Assembly: GCA_937895845.1 (NCBI GenBank)
Contig: CALBLK010000062.1
Span: forward strand, 1 to 17,318
DNA from: an uncultured Prevotella sp.
GTDB lineage: Bacteria > Bacteroidota > Bacteroidia > Bacteroidales > Bacteroidaceae
Direction of reading: 5' to 3'
DNA length: 17,318 bases
Below the pieces are notes generated by a model that saw nothing but the letters and a program-made list of their open reading frames with translations, did no database searches and was not told where the DNA came from. Below, in pieces: positions 14,546 through 17,318 of this stretch. The stretch's first letter is position 1. Every line of letters begins with the position of its first letter. The position numbers and the translations under genes are program-made.

Positions 14546-17318
14546 ATGAAACAGATTTATTCGCTTGCCCTGTCAGCGGCTCTTGCCCTGCTGTCTGCGC
14601 CAGCTTTCGCCGGTGACGGCAACGGAGGCCATCAGCAAAAGGCGGACACACAAGCCAAGCGGACGGCCAAGGGAATCATTTCGCAACCGTTTGCAGAATT
14701 GTTTGGGGATGGAAACACCTCAAAGAAACTCGAGAAGGAGTATCCGCTACTGTTCAAGACCATAAGGCCGGGCGATGCAAGGCCTCAGCCCACCACGGTG
14801 CCGAGCAAGTCCATGCGACCAACCCTGGACGCAACGAAAATGGGCGGGAACGCAGCGCCGGCAACCACTGCCTTGCCAGCCAGCCAAGCGCGAAACAGCA
14901 ACGCGACAGCCACGGGCCGCGAACTGTGGGGAGCGGAATGGAAGACAGAATGGTCAAGCTACGGCAACAACGCCTACGGCCTGTATTCCATGACGGCATC
15001 AGCCCCAGTCACGCCACAAATCAAGATAAAGGACAGCTACATCAGGTCGGACGGAGGAGCAGCCCTCACCGATGGCGTATACCATTCGGTGGAGTTCGAC
15101 AAAAGTATGTTAAAATACGGGCTTATCTATATCTATCACACCCGCTGGGACGTGGCCACAGGCCAACGGATAGGCAGCCGCGACTACTACAATAAGGACC
15201 GCCAAGAGATGGCAGCCATAGCCACGGCCCAGGATTATGCAACAGGAACGGTTTACGGGGTGTTTTACAGCCACGGCGACCTGAACAAAATGGAGCTTGG
15301 CATCGCCGATTACAGTACGTTCACCCGAACGACCATCGCAGAAGTCAAGCAGTTCTACGTTGCCATGGGCCTTGGAAAAGACGGGTTCTTGTATGGCGTG
15401 TCCTCCGACGGCAACCTTTATAAAATAGACAAAGCCGACGGTAGCGAAACAAAAATCGGCCCGACAGGGCTGACACTCGAGACCGCGGAGGGAAAAGTCT
15501 ACCCACAGTCGGGCGAAATTGACCAAAAGACCAACATATTCTATTGGGCCGCAACCGATGCCGAGGGGAATTGCGCGCTCTATACCGTCAATTTGTCTAC
15601 AGGCGCAGCCACACTCATCGGAGCAATGCCCGGCAATGTGGGACTGTGCGGCATGGTGCTGCCCCTGCCCGCCGCCGAAGACGGAGCTCCGGCACAGCCA
15701 TCGCAGCTCGAGGCTCACTTTGACAACGGCGCGACCTCCGGCACGCTGTCGTTCGTCCTGCCTTCAAACAGCTATGCGGGAGAATCGCTTGACCCCGGCA
15801 CAGAACTTGACTACAAAGTGTATGCCTCCGACGAGCTGAAAGCCGAAGGCAAAGGGAAGCCTGGCGAAACGGTGAAAGTGCCCCTTGAAAACATGGCCAA
15901 CGGTTTGGTTAAATTCTACGTGACTGCCAGCAACGCCGTGGGAAGCAGTCCGAAAGCCGAAACAGAAGCGTTTGTCGGCATTGACACCCCTAAGCCAGTG
16001 TCGGGGCTGAAGCTCAACATTGACAAGGCAACAGGCGTGGCAACCCTTACATGGACGGCCCCGGAGACAGGCACGCACAACGGATACACAGGAAAGCTGA
16101 CCTACAACGTCACACGGTATCCCGATGCTGTCCAGGTGGCCACAGGACTGGAAGCGACATCATTCAGCGAAACGCTTGACACCCAATCGCTGAAATCGTA
16201 TTCGTATGGCGTTGTCGCCATAGGAAGCGCGGGGCAAAGTGCCGAAGAACGAACCGAGACACAGCTTTTCGGGCAGTCGATAGTTCCGCCATACGAAGAG
16301 CGTTTCGACGATGCCGCCTCTGTTGAGCTTTACACCATCACCGATGCTAACGCAGACGGAAAGACATGGGAGTGGAACGACCGCCTGAAAGTCATGGTTT
16401 ACAAATACAGTTCCAGTAACAACGCTGACGACTGGCTGGTTTCGCCGCCGCTGAAACTGTCAAAAGGCCACATCTACAACGTGTCGTTCAGGGCATGGTC
16501 GGAAATGAAAAGCTCACCCGAGCAGATTGAAGTGAAATATGGAACAGCCTCCAATCCCGCCAGCATGGAATCAACATTGCTGCCCACGACAGAGCTTCCG
16601 GCGAACACAAGCAACACCTACAGCAAGGAAATCGCGCCATCAGAGAGCGGCGACTACTATATTGCGTTCCACGCTACTAGCCAGAAGAACGCCTACTACC
16701 TGTACCTTGATGACATAAAGGTGGAAGTGGGGCGTTCGGCCGCCGTGCCAGGAAAGCCGCAAGACCTTAAAGCCGTGCCAGGCGAAAGGGGTGCGCTGAC
16801 CGCCAAGGTGTCGCTAACCGCACCGGAAACCGACTATATGGGCAACCCTCTGGCACAGCTCACCAAGGTAGAGGTGTTGCGCAACGACTCACTGGTCAAG
16901 ACGTTCGAGTCGCCACAGCCAGGGCAGCAGCTCACCTATGACGACAAGTTGGCTAAAAGCGGCGAGGCCACTTACACAGCCATTGCCTACAACGAGAACG
17001 GCGCAGGCAATGCCACCGAGCCAATCACAATATTCATTGGTTCGGACAAGCCGAAGCGCCCAGCCGGCATAACCCTTGCCGACAACAAAGGCAGTGTGAC
17101 AATAAAATGGAACAAAGTGCCTGGCAAGGGCGGCAACGGCGGATATGTCAACCCCGAAGACGTTGTTTACACCGTCTACGACATCGCAAACAGTGAGAAT
17201 GGAACTTCGGCCGAAGCTAAGGGAGAGACCAAAGAGACCAGCTACACCGTGACACTCGACACATCGGAAGGCCAAGAGCAAAAGGCTGTGCAATACGGCG
17301 TAAGCGCGAAAAACGCCG
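14546..17318 (+). CDS. Large secreted multidomain surface protein, C-terminus outside the window
   Basis: ATG at 14546 opens a frame with no stop to the window end, so at least 924 residues are visible. A signal peptide (about 1-22, SAPAFA before GDG) comes first, then a low-complexity Ala/Thr/Gln linker. Residues about 140-375 have short repeats such as TGTVYGVFYS, GFLYGVSSDGNLYKID and NCALYTVNLSTGAATLIG, like blades of a beta-propeller. Two fibronectin-III-like domains follow (about 383-476 and 482-576). Residues about 579-729 are a cleaved-adhesin (choice-of-anchor J) domain: YEERFDD, DDWLVSPPLKLS, and the ending YYLYLDDIKVEVG. Two more fibronectin-III-like units start at about 732 and 835. 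This layout is known from Bacteroidales surface or type IX-secreted proteins, including the haemagglutinin part of gingipains, but the sorting tail that would prove secretion is beyond the edge. No protease or glycosidase motif is visible. Adhesion or binding is the likely role. Confidence 0.88.
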   Translation, partial: MKQIYSLALSAALALLSAPAFAGDGNGGHQQKADTQAKRTAKGIISQPFAELFGDGNTSKKLEKEYPLLFKTIRPGDARPQPTTVPSKSMRPTLDATKMGGNAAPATTALPASQARNSNATATGRELWGAEWKTEWSSYGNNAYGLYSMTASAPVTPQIKIKDSYIRSDGGAALTDGVYHSVEFDKSMLKYGLIYIYHTRWDVATGQRIGSRDYYNKDRQEMAAIATAQDYATGTVYGVFYSHGDLNKMELGIADYSTFTRTTIAEVKQFYVAMGLGKDGFLYGVSSDGNLYKIDKADGSETKIGPTGLTLETAEGKVYPQSGEIDQKTNIFYWAATDAEGNCALYTVNLSTGAATLIGAMPGNVGLCGMVLPLPAAEDGAPAQPSQLEAHFDNGATSGTLSFVLPSNSYAGESLDPGTELDYKVYASDELKAEGKGKPGETVKVPLENMANGLVKFYVTASNAVGSSPKAETEAFVGIDTPKPVSGLKLNIDKATGVATLTWTAPETGTHNGYTGKLTYNVTRYPDAVQVATGLEATSFSETLDTQSLKSYSYGVVAIGSAGQSAEERTETQLFGQSIVPPYEERFDDAASVELYTITDANADGKTWEWNDRLKVMVYKYSSSNNADDWLVSPPLKLSKGHIYNVSFRAWSEMKSSPEQIEVKYGTASNPASMESTLLPTTELPANTSNTYSKEIAPSESGDYYIAFHATSQKNAYYLYLDDIKVEVGRSAAVPGKPQDLKAVPGERGALTAKVSLTAPETDYMGNPLAQLTKVEVLRNDSLVKTFESPQPGQQLTYDDKLAKSGEATYTAIAYNENGAGNATEPITIFIGSDKPKRPAGITLADNKGSVTIKWNKVPGKGGNGGYVNPEDVVYTVYDIANSENGTSAEAKGETKETSYTVTLDTSEGQEQKAVQYGVSAKNA

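Overview
The window looks like the chromosome of a member of the Bacteroidales, most likely a GC-rich Prevotellaceae (Prevotella-like) species. The evidence is convergent. Start codons mostly lack a Shine-Dalgarno sequence. Upstream regions carry the Bacteroidetes -7 box TAnnTTTG, which I could place before six transcription units. The gene content also fits: a DUF2023 gene next to flavodoxin, a lipoprotein with an acidic stretch after the lipobox cysteine, and secreted pectinases with Bacteroidales-style C-terminal tails. I cannot name the species from the sequence alone.

Left part (1-5600), housekeeping. It begins with the 3' end of an unidentified plus-strand gene (to 131). A 59-residue single-pass membrane protein with a natural His6 run follows, then dnaX (clamp-loader gamma/tau). 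Facing dnaX is a minus-strand polyprenyl-phosphate sugar-1-phosphate transferase. The gap between the two holds a run of degenerate 22-bp repeats built on AAACG/CGTTT palindromes and a 22-bp perfect hairpin that can stop transcription from both sides. Next is a minus-strand two-gene operon of flavodoxin (fldA) and a DUF2023 protein with a cysteine-rich tail, with its own promoter and terminator. A plus-strand tRNA-Arg(CCG) with its own -7 box and terminator ends this part.

Middle (5600-12750), pectin breakdown. A 370-bp leader region contains several palindromes and a duplicated promoter-like element 66 bp apart. It precedes a 1591-residue secreted protein that joins a GH28 polygalacturonase, a GH105 unsaturated uronyl hydrolase and a third region resembling an (alpha/alpha)6 six-hairpin glycosidase. 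A hairpin separates it from a PL1 pectate lyase gene. The chemistry is coherent: PL1 cuts polygalacturonate and leaves unsaturated ends, GH28 hydrolyses the galacturonate backbone, and GH105 removes the unsaturated uronyl residue. No SusC/SusD pair or regulator lies inside the window.

Right part (12750-17318), cell surface. Two adjacent hairpins separate the pectate lyase from a convergent minus-strand lipoprotein with a fibronectin-III-like N-terminal domain. Divergent from it is a large secreted protein (at least 924 residues, cut by the window end). It has a propeller-like region, several fibronectin-III-like domains and a cleaved-adhesin (choice-of-anchor J) domain.

I see no insertion sequence, integrase, CRISPR array or phage gene. 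The most unusual items are the triple-enzyme fusion, the 22-bp palindromic repeat run, the His6 microprotein and the flavodoxin/DUF2023 pair.
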